Assembly: GCA_963710535.1 (NCBI GenBank)
Contig: CAVQAW010000008.1
Location: forward strand, 310,001-374,000
Length of the DNA: 64,000 nt
Direction of reading: 5' to 3'
Source: Pelagihabitans sp963710535
Lineage (GTDB): Bacteria > Bacteroidota > Bacteroidia > Flavobacteriales > Flavobacteriaceae
Positions 50,330-59,928 of this stretch are shown here, piece by piece (within the stretch, counting starts at the first letter, position 1; each line of letters begins with the position of its first letter). The position numbers and the translations under genes were made by a program. The notes beneath the pieces are model-generated. The model had not been told where the DNA came from, did no database searches, and saw nothing but the letters and a program-made list of their open reading frames with translations.

Positions 50330-52075
50330 TCAGTTGCCTACCAAGGCGCTGCTGATGGTCAATGGAAAAAGCGCTTGGTTCACCTGTTTTGTCTGCAAAC
50401 GGTAGAGCCTTATTTCCTTGCGTTGTGAGGTCGTTCCGTAATTATGGTAAATCGTAGCTTTGAGATAGGTGGGCGTTAAACTTTTGTTGCCCATATACCT
50501 GATGTTCACCTTCCAAGTTCCCGGGAGGGAATTATCCAAAAAATACTCCCCTATCGAAAAACCCTGTGCTTTCTCCAAAGTCAGCAATTCGGAATTTTGC
50601 TCCATGGTATGTTTCCAAGTAAACTGTTGGTTTTTTGGGTTGACGAACTGAAGTTCAAACTCGGCATCGCCATTATCCCATTCAAACACCAAACGGGTGC
50701 CCTTAAACGCCTCTTCGGTAACATATATCTTCTTGCCCGATTTCGCTACAAGATCATTTTTACCCAATCGCAACAGGTTATTGAATTCTCTATCGATCAA
50801 AGGTGCAAAGTATGCCTCATCGGCATTGAGAAAACCTTCATCCAAAAGGTAATAATACCGGGCAAAAAGGTTGGCAGCCCTTTTAGAATCACCTATATCA
50901 CGATAACTATTGGCCAAATCGAGATAGGACTGTACATAATTGGGCCTCAAAGTGAAGATATCCTTAAAGATTTTATGGGCCAGTTCGTATTGTCCCTGTT
51001 CTTGATAGGCATAGGCCAATGCCTTGAGCGCTGGCGCATTGTTATACATTTTTTCCATATTTGAATCGATCAACTCGTCCGCGAAACCGCTTTGAGCCCA
51101 GCGATCCGAAAAATATCTGTAGGCGTCAACATAAAAACCGGGGTTACCGTTGTATTGAAGCGCGCGATCCATATACACTTTTTTGGCTGCCTCGAAAGTG
51201 TTGCTGGCCTGTAATTCCTGAAGATATGTAGGCAAATCTTTTGCCAGCTCCTCCTGCGTCAAAACCCTTCCCGTGACCATATTGTTCCGCAGTCTGGCCT
51301 TATCCTTCAATGCGCCGGAAGCAATCGAAGTACTGCCTGCCTTAGTGTTGATCACCACCACCCCCCCGGAAGCGATACCACCATAGGACGTTCTGGCTGA
51401 TAAGCCCGGTAAAATCGCCAATCTTTCAATATTGTCGGGCAATATCCAGAGTGGTGGGTCATTCAATATTTGGCCGTCAACGTCAAACACTGCAGGTTGA
51501 CCGCTTGATATTGAACCGATACCGCGAAAAATTACGGATCCACCACTTTGGCAATTCCCGCTGACCAGGATTCCGGCAAATTGGCCCCTAAGCAGGTCTA
51601 TGATGCAAAGCCCAACTGCATTGATTTGGTTTTCAGCCATGATGTTCACCCTGAATGCAGAAGTTTCGCTGTTGATGAAGCCATAGGCCGTCCTGATGAT
51701 ATTGGGGTTCGATTCATATTCTTGTTGCAGTTCGAGCTGGGATTTTCTTCGGCTTTTGGTCACCACCACCTCATCCAATTCCTCCACATCCGGAAACATC
51801 GTAATATTTAAAATACGCGTGACATCCTCCACCAATATTTCGATATTGCGCATACCAGGGGAAGCATAAACAATGATATCCCCAACCTTTGCTTCGATCG
51901 AATATTTGCCTTGCGAATCGGTGCCCAACAAGGATGAAGTGGCACCTTTCAGGCTAATTTGGGCGTCTGTGATCGGGTTTTGGCCGTCGGATATCGATCC
52001 GGAGATGATTTTGATCCTTTCTTGGGCGAATATGGTACCCACAACAAGAAAGCATAACAGGGTTATCTTTTTCAT
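50330..52075 (-). CDS. Barrel-less TonB-plug protein with TPRs and DUF2135-like C-terminus, copy 2
   Basis: This 581-aa paralogue has the same domain order as copy 1. After a signal peptide (MKKITLLCFLVVGTIFAQ) come the regulatory domain (IISGSISDGQNPITDAQISL), a plug ending LAILPGLSARTSYGGIASGG and VVVINTK, TPR-like helices (APALKALAYAYQEQGQYELA, YVQSYLDLANSYRDIGDSKR) and the C-terminal domain (LVFEWDNGDAEFELQFVNPK, GTWKVNIRYMGNKSLTPTYL). The barrel is absent. Divergence between copies is substantial while length and order are kept, which indicates selection and not decay. It follows the M24 peptidase gene by 112 bp on the same strand. Confidence 0.9.
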   Translation of the reverse strand: MKKITLLCFLVVGTIFAQERIKIISGSISDGQNPITDAQISLKGATSSLLGTDSQGKYSIEAKVGDIIVYASPGMRNIEILVEDVTRILNITMFPDVEELDEVVVTKSRRKSQLELQQEYESNPNIIRTAYGFINSETSAFRVNIMAENQINAVGLCIIDLLRGQFAGILVSGNCQSGGSVIFRGIGSISSGQPAVFDVDGQILNDPPLWILPDNIERLAILPGLSARTSYGGIASGGVVVINTKAGSTSIASGALKDKARLRNNMVTGRVLTQEELAKDLPTYLQELQASNTFEAAKKVYMDRALQYNGNPGFYVDAYRYFSDRWAQSGFADELIDSNMEKMYNNAPALKALAYAYQEQGQYELAHKIFKDIFTLRPNYVQSYLDLANSYRDIGDSKRAANLFARYYYLLDEGFLNADEAYFAPLIDREFNNLLRLGKNDLVAKSGKKIYVTEEAFKGTRLVFEWDNGDAEFELQFVNPKNQQFTWKHTMEQNSELLTLEKAQGFSIGEYFLDNSLPGTWKVNIRYMGNKSLTPTYLKATIYHNYGTTSQRKEIRLYRLQTKQVNQALFPLTISSALVGN

Positions 52076-52187
52076 AGCACTTATTTTTTTACTAAAAATT
52101 ACAAAATAAGTGGAAATCAGAAGCCCTTTTAGACAAAAATTAACAGTAGTTGATGGCTATAGAATATGGTTGTTGGCTGCTACTTTT

Positions 52188-53534
52188 CTAATTTCCCAGT
52201 TGATCTTTGACTCTTGGGATCAGCAGAAGTTCGGTCTGTCTTCCATTTACATAGCGGAATCCTCCTTCACCGTAATACCCGGCTTCCTCGAGCATGATAC
52301 GTATATCCCTTTTCCATTCGGGAATCGTGATGGTGGTATTCAATTCAATGGCATAGACCGTATTATGATTTAAAGGATAATTTTCACCATCATCTGTCAT
52401 CACGCCCCCTTGCGCGTCCCACATCCCAATGGTGGTCCCCGCAGAATGGCCATAAAACCCCAGAGGATGCGTATAAATGGACGGCCTTAAGCCTGCCTCC
52501 TTTGCTTCCTGGAGCGATTTGGCCAGAATATCATTGCCGGTTTTCCCGCCAACCATGTTATCGGTCAGGAAATCCTGCACCCGATTCCCGTCATTGAGTC
52601 CGTTTTTTAAGAAAATCGGTGCTTCCGTTTCCTGTGGCTTCAGCACATAAGCCAACTCTTGACAATCGGTATTCAATCTTAAGTAAGTAATGCCAAAATC
52701 GCAGTGCAACAGGTCTCCTGGCAAAATGACCATATCTTCCGGCCGACTGGAAAAGGAATACAGATGGTCCCCCAATTCTTCACTGCTCCTCTGGATATCC
52801 ACAGTAGGATGAAACCAGGTTTCAAGCCCTAGATCCGTCACTTTTTGTCTCATCCACCACTCAACTTGTGAAGTGGTCGTAATGCCCGGCGTGATCACTT
52901 TTTCAGAAAAGGCTTCCGCGATGATGTCATGTGTAATGTCTACCAATTGGTCGTATATCACCATTTCCCTGTCGGTCCTGGTCTCTATCCAGCGCACGGC
53001 CAATTGTTCTGCCGAAACAACCTTGGGATGGTATTTTTTTGGAAGTTTCTTCATGAATTCATCGTAGTCGGTTTTATCAAGGCCGTCTGCTATATTATGA
53101 TCTTTGGAAAAGTTGAGTCCGATTTTTTTGGGGTTGCGTTCCTCGATTAATTGTACCAATCGGTTCCACTGATCTGGTTCTTTTTCCTTGTCCCATGCCG
53201 ATTTGATATTGTCTCCAACGTCATAACGTGCCACGGCCAACTTCTCGATGCTGTTTTGGGATTTGTTTCTATAAAAAAGCAGAATGGTCCTTCTGCGTGC
53301 GTTCAGCCAGGTAGCCGGCAACATGGTACGCAAAACGGGATCTTCGTTGTATTCCCTCGAGATCACGATCCACATATCAATTTCGGTTTTGTCCATCAAT
53401 GACGGCAATAATTGATCGAATCGTTCTTTAAGTATGTCATCAATTATTTTGGCGCGTTCCATTTCCGGAATGATTTGTTGGGAATAGACCGTCGACGAAA
53501 GCAAAAGAAGCGCAATAATAACTACATTTTTCAT
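52188..53534 (-). CDS. Secreted M24-family metallopeptidase (Xaa-Pro aminopeptidase-like)
   Basis: This 448-aa protein has a signal peptide (MKNVVIIALLLLSSTVYSQQ), an N-terminal creatinase-like domain and an M24 pita-bread domain. Metal ligands are visible as LLHCDFGITYLRLNTDCQ (two Asp), FYGHSAGTTIGMWD (His), VYAIELNTT (Glu) and the late EEAGYYGEGGF (Glu). It would cleave N-terminal Xaa-Pro bonds or a similar dipeptide outside the cytoplasm. It is placed between menE and the plug-TPR pair on the same strand. Confidence 0.92.
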   Translation of the reverse strand: MKNVVIIALLLLSSTVYSQQIIPEMERAKIIDDILKERFDQLLPSLMDKTEIDMWIVISREYNEDPVLRTMLPATWLNARRRTILLFYRNKSQNSIEKLAVARYDVGDNIKSAWDKEKEPDQWNRLVQLIEERNPKKIGLNFSKDHNIADGLDKTDYDEFMKKLPKKYHPKVVSAEQLAVRWIETRTDREMVIYDQLVDITHDIIAEAFSEKVITPGITTTSQVEWWMRQKVTDLGLETWFHPTVDIQRSSEELGDHLYSFSSRPEDMVILPGDLLHCDFGITYLRLNTDCQELAYVLKPQETEAPIFLKNGLNDGNRVQDFLTDNMVGGKTGNDILAKSLQEAKEAGLRPSIYTHPLGFYGHSAGTTIGMWDAQGGVMTDDGENYPLNHNTVYAIELNTTITIPEWKRDIRIMLEEAGYYGEGGFRYVNGRQTELLLIPRVKDQLGN

Positions 53535-53591
53535 AATCCTGTTTTGGGGTTCTAAAATAGAAATTAATCTGGATTCAAAAAGTATTCTGGT

Positions 53592-54701
53592 TTAAGAAAG
53601 AGAACGAATCAGATTCGCGATGGTTTTCTCTCGCTGTACCTTGCCGTTTCCAGTCTCCTCAAACTTGGCAAGTTGATAGACTTCTTTCGGCATTTCGTAT
53701 TTTTCGATATTTGGCGTTTTGGCCAGGTGATGTAGCGACATCACAGCCTGGTCTTTGCTTTCCAAAATCAAAACCAGCTTTTGGCCCAAACGGTCGTCTG
53801 GCACTCCTGCAATCAAGAACCTACAATCGATGCCAGGGGATAGTTTGTATTCGATCTGTTCCGGATTGAGCTTGATACCTCCTGAATTGATGATGTGATC
53901 GTACCTGCCCAACCACACGAATGCTCGCTCAGAAATAAGTTTCACCATATCATTGGTAACCAAGGGATTGTCTAGCAAACCAGGCGCTTCAATGACCAAA
54001 CAACCGCGTGAATCTTGTGAAAAAGTAATGTTGGGCAAAGCATGGAAGCATTCCATTTCGCCTTGCGATGGTTCGTGTGACGCCAAAACATGGTTCACTT
54101 TTTTTACCGCCACATGGCTGACGGTTTCGGTCATCCCATAGGTCTCATAAATATTGGTCGTCTTTTCTTGAACTTGTCTTTTCAATGGCGCAGAAATGGG
54201 AGCTCCGCCAACAATCAGCGTTTTGATAACTTCCAAATCGTTCAAGGAAGATTGCAATTGTAGGGGCACCATGGCACAAAAATCATATTCTTTCCGAATC
54301 CCGGTCAAAGGACTCGAGGAAGGTTCCACGCAATCGATATGAAGACCGATGACCATGGCCCTGACCAACATCATCTTTCCCGCGATATAGCCTACGGGAA
54401 GACACATCAAGGCAGCATCCCCTGGCTGAAGCCCAAAGAATTCGGCAGTGGTCAATGCCGATTTCACCATTTTTTCCTTCTGCATCAAAAACGTCATGGG
54501 TTCGCCGGTAGAACCCGAGGTACGCATCGCAATTTGTTCCTTATTGTTTAACCAGTCCATCAAAAAATCACCTATCTGCTGCTCAAAGGGGAGGCCTTCT
54601 TTCACCAGACTATAGGCTACTTCCGGTAATTCTTCCTTGGTGTACGAATGACCATTTAATTTGAACTTGGGATGTATTTCATGAAAGTTCATTGGTGTCA
54701 T
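53592..54701 (-). CDS. menE: o-Succinylbenzoate-CoA ligase
   Basis: MenE (369 aa) activates o-succinylbenzoate to its CoA thioester in menaquinone synthesis. Adenylate-forming motifs are MRTSGSTGEPMTFL (A3), YETYGMTETVSH (A5) and VWLGRYDHIINSGGIKLNPE (A8). The protein is shorter than most MenE, lacking much of the N-terminal domain, as in other Bacteroidota. It overlaps the CPBP gene by 23 bp and is third in a menC-CPBP-menE operon. The start may be 54701 (MTPMNFHE) or 54692 (MNFHE). Confidence 0.92.
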   Translation of the reverse strand: MTPMNFHEIHPKFKLNGHSYTKEELPEVAYSLVKEGLPFEQQIGDFLMDWLNNKEQIAMRTSGSTGEPMTFLMQKEKMVKSALTTAEFFGLQPGDAALMCLPVGYIAGKMMLVRAMVIGLHIDCVEPSSSPLTGIRKEYDFCAMVPLQLQSSLNDLEVIKTLIVGGAPISAPLKRQVQEKTTNIYETYGMTETVSHVAVKKVNHVLASHEPSQGEMECFHALPNITFSQDSRGCLVIEAPGLLDNPLVTNDMVKLISERAFVWLGRYDHIINSGGIKLNPEQIEYKLSPGIDCRFLIAGVPDDRLGQKLVLILESKDQAVMSLHHLAKTPNIEKYEMPKEVYQLAKFEETGNGKVQREKTIANLIRSLS

Positions 54702-55662
54702 TATTTAGGTTGGGATTTACCATTTCCATGGGAGCATCGGTTTCGGGCGGGATCAAACGACCAGTGAGTCGACCCTTCCAGTCGCTCCATCCATATTTTT
54801 TTGCAAAGATGAACAAGAGTATGGGATACACGATCAAGACAGGTGCCAGCACATCCCATCCCAAGACCGGGTCAGAAATGTCTTTATAGATCGAATGGGT
54901 TTGGAAGGCCGACCAATCGGAGGTCAACAACAGCGCCCCGGTCAGGTTATTGGCGGCATGAAAGCCCAGGGCCAGTTCCAAACCTTCGTCCATGAGGGTC
55001 AGTATCCCCAAAAATAATCCGGTTCCGATATAATATATCATAATGCCATATCCCAATTTCTCGACTTCCGGATTGGCCAGATGCAACAATCCGAAAATCA
55101 CCGAAGTGATCAGGAGGGGCACCCATCTGTTTTTTGCCAATAATCCAATGCCCTGCATCGAATAGCCCCTTAAAAAATATTCCTCGAAACTGGTCTGAAA
55201 AGGGATCAAGGTCACCGCGATGACTGCAAGGATAAGAAAAGGCATCAATTCAAAATTGAGTTCGTAATCTTCAGGAGACAGGAACACATCGATCAGGGTA
55301 AGCGCAATGGAAATGCCGGCCCATAAGCCAAACGAATACCATATGCGCTTCCAATCGATTTTTTTTCTGGAGGTGGTCAAGGAAACAATCCCTTGCCCAT
55401 GAAGCAATTTAGCGGTTAAAAAAGTCGTGATCAGGGCAATGGCAAAGGCAAGCAACATCAGGAACAAGAAAGTGTTCGACCCCAAAAGATCTGACATTTC
55501 CGTGATATCCGTCGGAAGGTCTGCCAAATGTTCCACTTTGATAATTATGGCCACCATCAGGGGAATCATGCCCACCAGCTGCCACCCCATAAAAATCAAA
55601 AACCAGCCTAAAATATACCGCCAAAAATCGTGTTTTATCGTATAGCCTTCCTCTATGTACAT
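54679..55662 (-). CDS. CPBP-family intramembrane glutamic protease
   Basis: This 327-aa integral membrane protein has about eight hydrophobic helices. The CPBP (CAAX-protease/bacteriocin-processing) motifs are complete: EExxxR as SFEEYFLRGYSM, FGLLHLANP with the conserved His, and ALGFHAANN with the third motif. It is wedged between menC and menE, overlapping both (10 bp and 23 bp), so it is translated with the menaquinone enzymes although no role in quinone synthesis is known for the family. Confidence 0.9.
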   Translation of the reverse strand: MYIEEGYTIKHDFWRYILGWFLIFMGWQLVGMIPLMVAIIIKVEHLADLPTDITEMSDLLGSNTFLFLMLLAFAIALITTFLTAKLLHGQGIVSLTTSRKKIDWKRIWYSFGLWAGISIALTLIDVFLSPEDYELNFELMPFLILAVIAVTLIPFQTSFEEYFLRGYSMQGIGLLAKNRWVPLLITSVIFGLLHLANPEVEKLGYGIMIYYIGTGLFLGILTLMDEGLELALGFHAANNLTGALLLTSDWSAFQTHSIYKDISDPVLGWDVLAPVLIVYPILLFIFAKKYGWSDWKGRLTGRLIPPETDAPMEMVNPNLNNDTNELS

Positions 55663-56705
55663 AATTCCCTTATCAAATTAGATTTCCAAATTTTATCGTT
55701 CCTATAATAAAGTTTTCCGTTTTCCACAGTGAGCGGGCTTTCAAAATTATTGGTGTACAAGGCCCCGGTACCCAGGCCTTGAGGCAACGGACTGCGAAGA
55801 CCATATGTGAATTGCGCAATGGCATTCAGGCCAATATTGCTTTCAAGGGCGCTGGTGATCCACCAGCCGATGCGATGTTTTTTTGCAAGCATGATCCATT
55901 CCATACATCCTTTAAAGCCGCCCACCAGACTTGGTTTTAAGATGATAAATTGCGGTTGTACGGTTAGTAGCAATTTTTCCTTATCCGTTACATGATTGAT
56001 TCCGATCAGTTCTTCGTCAAGGGCAATGGGCAATGGTGCAGTGCTGCACAGTTTTGCCATTTCCATGATCTGGCCTTGTTTTATGGGCTGTTCAATGGAA
56101 TGTAGGTTTAGTTTGGACAACAACTTCAATTTGCCCAAAGCCTCCTTTGGTGCAAATGCGCCATTGGCATCGACCCGAAGTTGCACTTCATCTGCCCCAT
56201 GTTTTTGACGGATTGCTTTCAATATCGACAATTCGGTTTCAAAATCGACAGCGCCTATCTTCATTTTGATGCAATGGAAACCGCTGGCCAATTTTTCGCG
56301 TATCTGTGAAAGCATAAATTCCTTATCGCCCATCCATATAAGTCCATTGATCGCAATGGGTGCTTCCTTTTCGGTAAAATCGGAGGGGAAGAGCTCGAAG
56401 GGATCGGGAGACCGCAATGATAGGAAGGCCTGTTCGATCCCGAATTGAATGCTAGGGTATGCCATCAGCCTTTGCCACAACAAGGCCTCTCCCAGGTGGA
56501 TGTGCTCACAGGTCCACTGCAGTGTATCTTCATAATCGACCACATCATCAATTGATAATCCCCGTAAAAGTCCACATTCCCCGATCCCATATTTTCCTTC
56601 GGCTTCCAAGATGATAAACCAGGTTTCCTTATGGGTAAGCACGCCCCGGGAGGTTCCGCTCGGGCGCTTAAAATCTAAAATATACTTTTTGAATCTGGCT
56701 TTCAT
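55653..56705 (-). CDS. menC: o-Succinylbenzoate synthase
   Basis: MenC (350 aa) dehydrates SHCHC to o-succinylbenzoate. As an enolase-superfamily member it shows the KxK motif (HCIKMKIGAVDFE), the metal ligands VDANGAF (Asp), SIEQPIKQG (Glu) and IALDEELIGIN (Asp), and the second catalytic Lys in FIILKPSLVGG. Length is normal. It is the first gene of the menC-CPBP-menE operon and diverges from the SDR gene. Confidence 0.93.
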   Translation of the reverse strand: MKARFKKYILDFKRPSGTSRGVLTHKETWFIILEAEGKYGIGECGLLRGLSIDDVVDYEDTLQWTCEHIHLGEALLWQRLMAYPSIQFGIEQAFLSLRSPDPFELFPSDFTEKEAPIAINGLIWMGDKEFMLSQIREKLASGFHCIKMKIGAVDFETELSILKAIRQKHGADEVQLRVDANGAFAPKEALGKLKLLSKLNLHSIEQPIKQGQIMEMAKLCSTAPLPIALDEELIGINHVTDKEKLLLTVQPQFIILKPSLVGGFKGCMEWIMLAKKHRIGWWITSALESNIGLNAIAQFTYGLRSPLPQGLGTGALYTNNFESPLTVENGKLYYRNDKIWKSNLIRELCT

Positions 56706-56750
56706 CTAAACCTGCAAATTTAGCTATATTTTAGGTGTTAAAAGCAAGTG

Positions 56751-57545
56751 ATGGCAGAGTTAGAAAATAAAACGGTCTGGATTACCGGCGCTTCTTCCGG
56801 AATCGGTGAAGCCCTGACCTATTTGTTGGGGCAAAAAAATTGCAATCTCATCCTTTCGTCAAGGAAAGTGGAGGCTTTGCAGGCGGTAAAAGACAGATGC
56901 AAGGTTCCGGGGAAGGTGTATATCTTGCCCCTAGACCTGGCGGCATTCGATACCTTGGAACAAAAAGCGGAGGAGGCCATTTCGGCTTTTGGGTCGATCG
57001 ACCTTTTGATCAACAATGCCGGGATCAGCCAGCGTTCCTTGATCCTTGATACCGATTTTTCGGTATATCAAAAACTGATCGACATCGACTATCTTGGTAC
57101 GGTCGCCATTACAAAAGCCCTCTTGCCCCATTTCATCGGAAGGAATAAAGGACATTTTGTTACGGTCAGCAGTTTGATGGGCAAGTTCGGGTCTCCCTAC
57201 CGTTCCGGTTATTGTGGTGCAAAACACGCCCTTCATGGTTTTTTTGATGTATTGCGCATGGAACATGCCAAAGACGGCCTTCTTGTGACCATGATTTGCC
57301 CAGGATTTGTACAGACCGATGTCGCCAAAAATGCGTTGACCGCGGATGGCAGCCGGCAGGAGAAAGATGATGTTGCGACACAAAATGGCATTCCGGCAGC
57401 TGTTTTTGCCCAAAAAATGCTCCGGGCCATAGAACAAGAAAAATATGAGGCCTATATCGCGGGCCGTGAATTGATTGGAATTTACCTGAAACGTTTCTTT
57501 CCACGGCTTCTTCACAAAGTGGTATTGCGAAGCCAGGTAAGGTAA
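56751..57545 (+). CDS. Short-chain dehydrogenase/reductase
   Basis: This 264-aa classical SDR has the cofactor motif TGASSGIGEA near residue 12, the structural NNAG (LLINNAGISQRS) and the active site Ser (FVTVSSLMGKFG) with YCGAKHALHGF (Tyr and Lys). Residues about 230-264 form a hydrophobic/basic extension (IYLKRFFPRLLHKV) that could attach to the membrane. It resembles DHRS7-like/short-chain enzymes of Bacteroidota; substrate unknown. The ATG at 56751 is preferred over the GTG at 56748. It ends seven bases before the convergent kinase gene. Confidence 0.92.
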   Translation: MAELENKTVWITGASSGIGEALTYLLGQKNCNLILSSRKVEALQAVKDRCKVPGKVYILPLDLAAFDTLEQKAEEAISAFGSIDLLINNAGISQRSLILDTDFSVYQKLIDIDYLGTVAITKALLPHFIGRNKGHFVTVSSLMGKFGSPYRSGYCGAKHALHGFFDVLRMEHAKDGLLVTMICPGFVQTDVAKNALTADGSRQEKDDVATQNGIPAAVFAQKMLRAIEQEKYEAYIAGRELIGIYLKRFFPRLLHKVVLRSQVR

Positions 57546-57552
57546 GTCGGCC

Positions 57553-59517
57553 CTATTTGAAATTGAACCAAAAACGCACGCCTTCCGTGGTTTTGTCAAC
57601 GTTCAATTTGGTCTGCAACTGGTTGGCCAAACGGTTCATCAGGCGAATTCCCATGGAAGAATTGGCGCGTTCCTCGGTATCTTCAGGCAATCCCACGCCA
57701 TTATCGGTATATTCGAAGAATCCTTCCTGATTTCCTATTTTTCGAATATGGATATATATTTTGCCATTTTCATCGTCGGTGGGGAAGGCATATTTGAACG
57801 AGTTCGACACCAGTTCGTTAAGGATCAAACCAAAGGGAATCGCGCGATCGATGTCGAGCTCCACATCTTCGGCGTCGATGGTAATGTTGATATTGTGACC
57901 GCCTTTTTTGTAGACCGACTGTACGCTATTGATCAGACTTTCGATATAACCTTGCATCTCGATCACCGATAGGTCTTCGTTTTGATATAGTTTTTGGTGG
58001 ATCAACGCCATGGCTTTCACCCTGCTCTTACCTTCCTCCAGGGCTTCTATAGCAGCCTTGCTTCGCGTATTTTTGGTCTGTAGACTCAACAGGCTCGATA
58101 CCATTTGTAAATTATTCTTCACCCTGTGGTGTATCTCTTTTAAAAGGGAATCTTTCTCCACCAATGAATTTTCAATGATATGTTTTTGCTCGGCGATAAG
58201 CCTTTGGTTCTTGATACTCCTCAGGTAGGCATAAACCATTGCGGCAAAGCCCAGCAAAGTAAACACCAAGGAAATGAACACCAGATTGTTCCGTTCATCC
58301 TTGGCGATCATTTCATTTTGTGACGCTTCAAGGGCCTGACGTTGTTCCTGCACCATGGTGCGGGTGTTTTCCAAATCTTCCCCGACCACTACGCGCAACT
58401 GTTGCAATTTTATCGACGAATCGCCCGACCCCAAAGAATCGATGATACGTTGATTTTTTTTGAGATAGAAAACCGCATTGGCATAGTCCTGTGTTTTGTC
58501 GTAATAGGCAGCGAAGAGACTGTTCCTTTTAATGACATTTTCAATCTTCACCGGATTCAGGTTATCGCTTAAATAATCGGTCGCCTTTTGAAAATCGTTC
58601 AGTTGAAGATAACAATCCGCAATTTCCAAGCTGTTCTCCACCAGATCCGAAGAAACCTTGCCCTTATTGTATTCCTTGATGGTTTCGATACTTCTTTCCA
58701 GATAGGGAAGTGCTTCTTTGTATTGCTTCAATTGGGTATGGCACTTCCCAATATTGCCCTCGATGATGCCTTTTAGAAGTTGTGCTTCCGAAAGCCTATT
58801 ATCGGTCTTGGCTTTGGTGACATCGTTAAGGTATACATTCAAAAATCCCTCCGCCTTTTTGTAGGTACTCAGGGCGGTTGGTGTAGACTTATCCAATCTT
58901 AGGAAGTTACCGACATTGTTGTAAAATACGGCCTGGCCATAAAAATCCCCGTCATCAACATTCTTTTTCTCATCGATATAATAATCGTCCATCGCTTTGC
59001 GATAAAATCCCAAGGCAGAATAGATATCGTAATAGGAAACGTTTTTGGTAATGCCCAGTTTTCGTTTTTCTTTCCTGATCTCTATTTGTTCGGCATAGAA
59101 TTTCAACTTGGCATAGCTGTTGTCCATGAGGTCCAACAGAATGGATTTTGTCTTTAAATTGAGTTGTTCCTTTGTTTGGTAGAGTTCTTTGGAGATGGCC
59201 AAGCTTTTGTCATAATCGCCAAGATCATGGTAGACCTGTGACTGCATCAGCATATAATTGAGAATATCGAGCGAGTCTTTTTGCTTATTGGCTTCGACCA
59301 GATATAGGTTTACCTTATCCAACCAATCGTAGGCGGAATTTTCCCTATAGCGGTTATGGGTACCGAAGAAAAAATCAAGACGTTTTTCCGAATTCGATTC
59401 TTGTTGAAAGGTCTTAAAAACACTTTCCGTTGAAGTACCCGATTCCTGTGATCTGGTCGAAACAACGGTCACGACCAAAAGCAGAACGAAAATTGTCTTG
59501 AAAAGTAATTTTTTCAT
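57553..59517 (-). CDS. TPR-containing sensor histidine kinase, HisKA_2 type
   Basis: This 654-aa kinase has a signal/anchor (MKKLLFKTIFVLLLVVTVVS) and a periplasmic TPR region from about residue 60 to 390. One membrane helix lies near 420 (NLVFISLVFTLLGFAAMVYA), then a HisKA_2 phosphoacceptor (EIHHRVKNNLQMVSSLLSLQ, His463/His464) and a HATPase domain (LNELVSNSFKYAF, EYTDNGVGLPED). The last family is often paired with response regulators in Bacteroidota. The regulator at 59929-60681 lies upstream of it on the same strand across a 411-bp gap and is the obvious candidate partner. The start at 59517 opens the hydrophobic segment. Confidence 0.9.
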   Translation of the reverse strand: MKKLLFKTIFVLLLVVTVVSTRSQESGTSTESVFKTFQQESNSEKRLDFFFGTHNRYRENSAYDWLDKVNLYLVEANKQKDSLDILNYMLMQSQVYHDLGDYDKSLAISKELYQTKEQLNLKTKSILLDLMDNSYAKLKFYAEQIEIRKEKRKLGITKNVSYYDIYSALGFYRKAMDDYYIDEKKNVDDGDFYGQAVFYNNVGNFLRLDKSTPTALSTYKKAEGFLNVYLNDVTKAKTDNRLSEAQLLKGIIEGNIGKCHTQLKQYKEALPYLERSIETIKEYNKGKVSSDLVENSLEIADCYLQLNDFQKATDYLSDNLNPVKIENVIKRNSLFAAYYDKTQDYANAVFYLKKNQRIIDSLGSGDSSIKLQQLRVVVGEDLENTRTMVQEQRQALEASQNEMIAKDERNNLVFISLVFTLLGFAAMVYAYLRSIKNQRLIAEQKHIIENSLVEKDSLLKEIHHRVKNNLQMVSSLLSLQTKNTRSKAAIEALEEGKSRVKAMALIHQKLYQNEDLSVIEMQGYIESLINSVQSVYKKGGHNINITIDAEDVELDIDRAIPFGLILNELVSNSFKYAFPTDDENGKIYIHIRKIGNQEGFFEYTDNGVGLPEDTEERANSSMGIRLMNRLANQLQTKLNVDKTTEGVRFWFNFK

Positions 59518-59928
59518 ATCGCGTTGACATCGCTGCGACAATACGGCCACAACCATGCGAATTAACCAAAAGCCATTATCGGCCTTTTCGGGCCGTATGG
59601 TTTAAATGTTTCAAAAATATCGCATTCACCCCGAATCATTTTATAATTGTTGTGTAACAACCCATTTCTGTGGTGAAAAGTGCTTATTTGAAGAAAGTTC
59701 GATTTTGAACGAACAAAAAGTGCATTTTATCGATCAGGTCCTGTAGGTCAGTCACTACGGAAGTATTGATAATTCGTCTAGAAAACAACTATCAAGGCAT
59801 TGGAAAGGTTGGTCACCGATAAAACTTACAACGCCATATGCTCTTGAAAAATACCCTTGTCGACAGTCATCGAATTCGGGCATAAGCGCCCCGAAGCAGC
59901 ACTACCGTTTCGGAAACGGATCACTACA
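59518..59928. other. Gap between the kinase and the LytTR regulator
   Basis: This 411-bp stretch has no open frame of note. It holds the upstream region of the kinase and the 3' region of the regulator. GTTCG and CGAAC (59697-59714) are separated by eight bases and GTTGT/ACAAC occur near 59650; both are short inverted repeats that could be regulator sites or chance. I see no promoter element matching TAnnTTTG. Confidence 0.4.
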
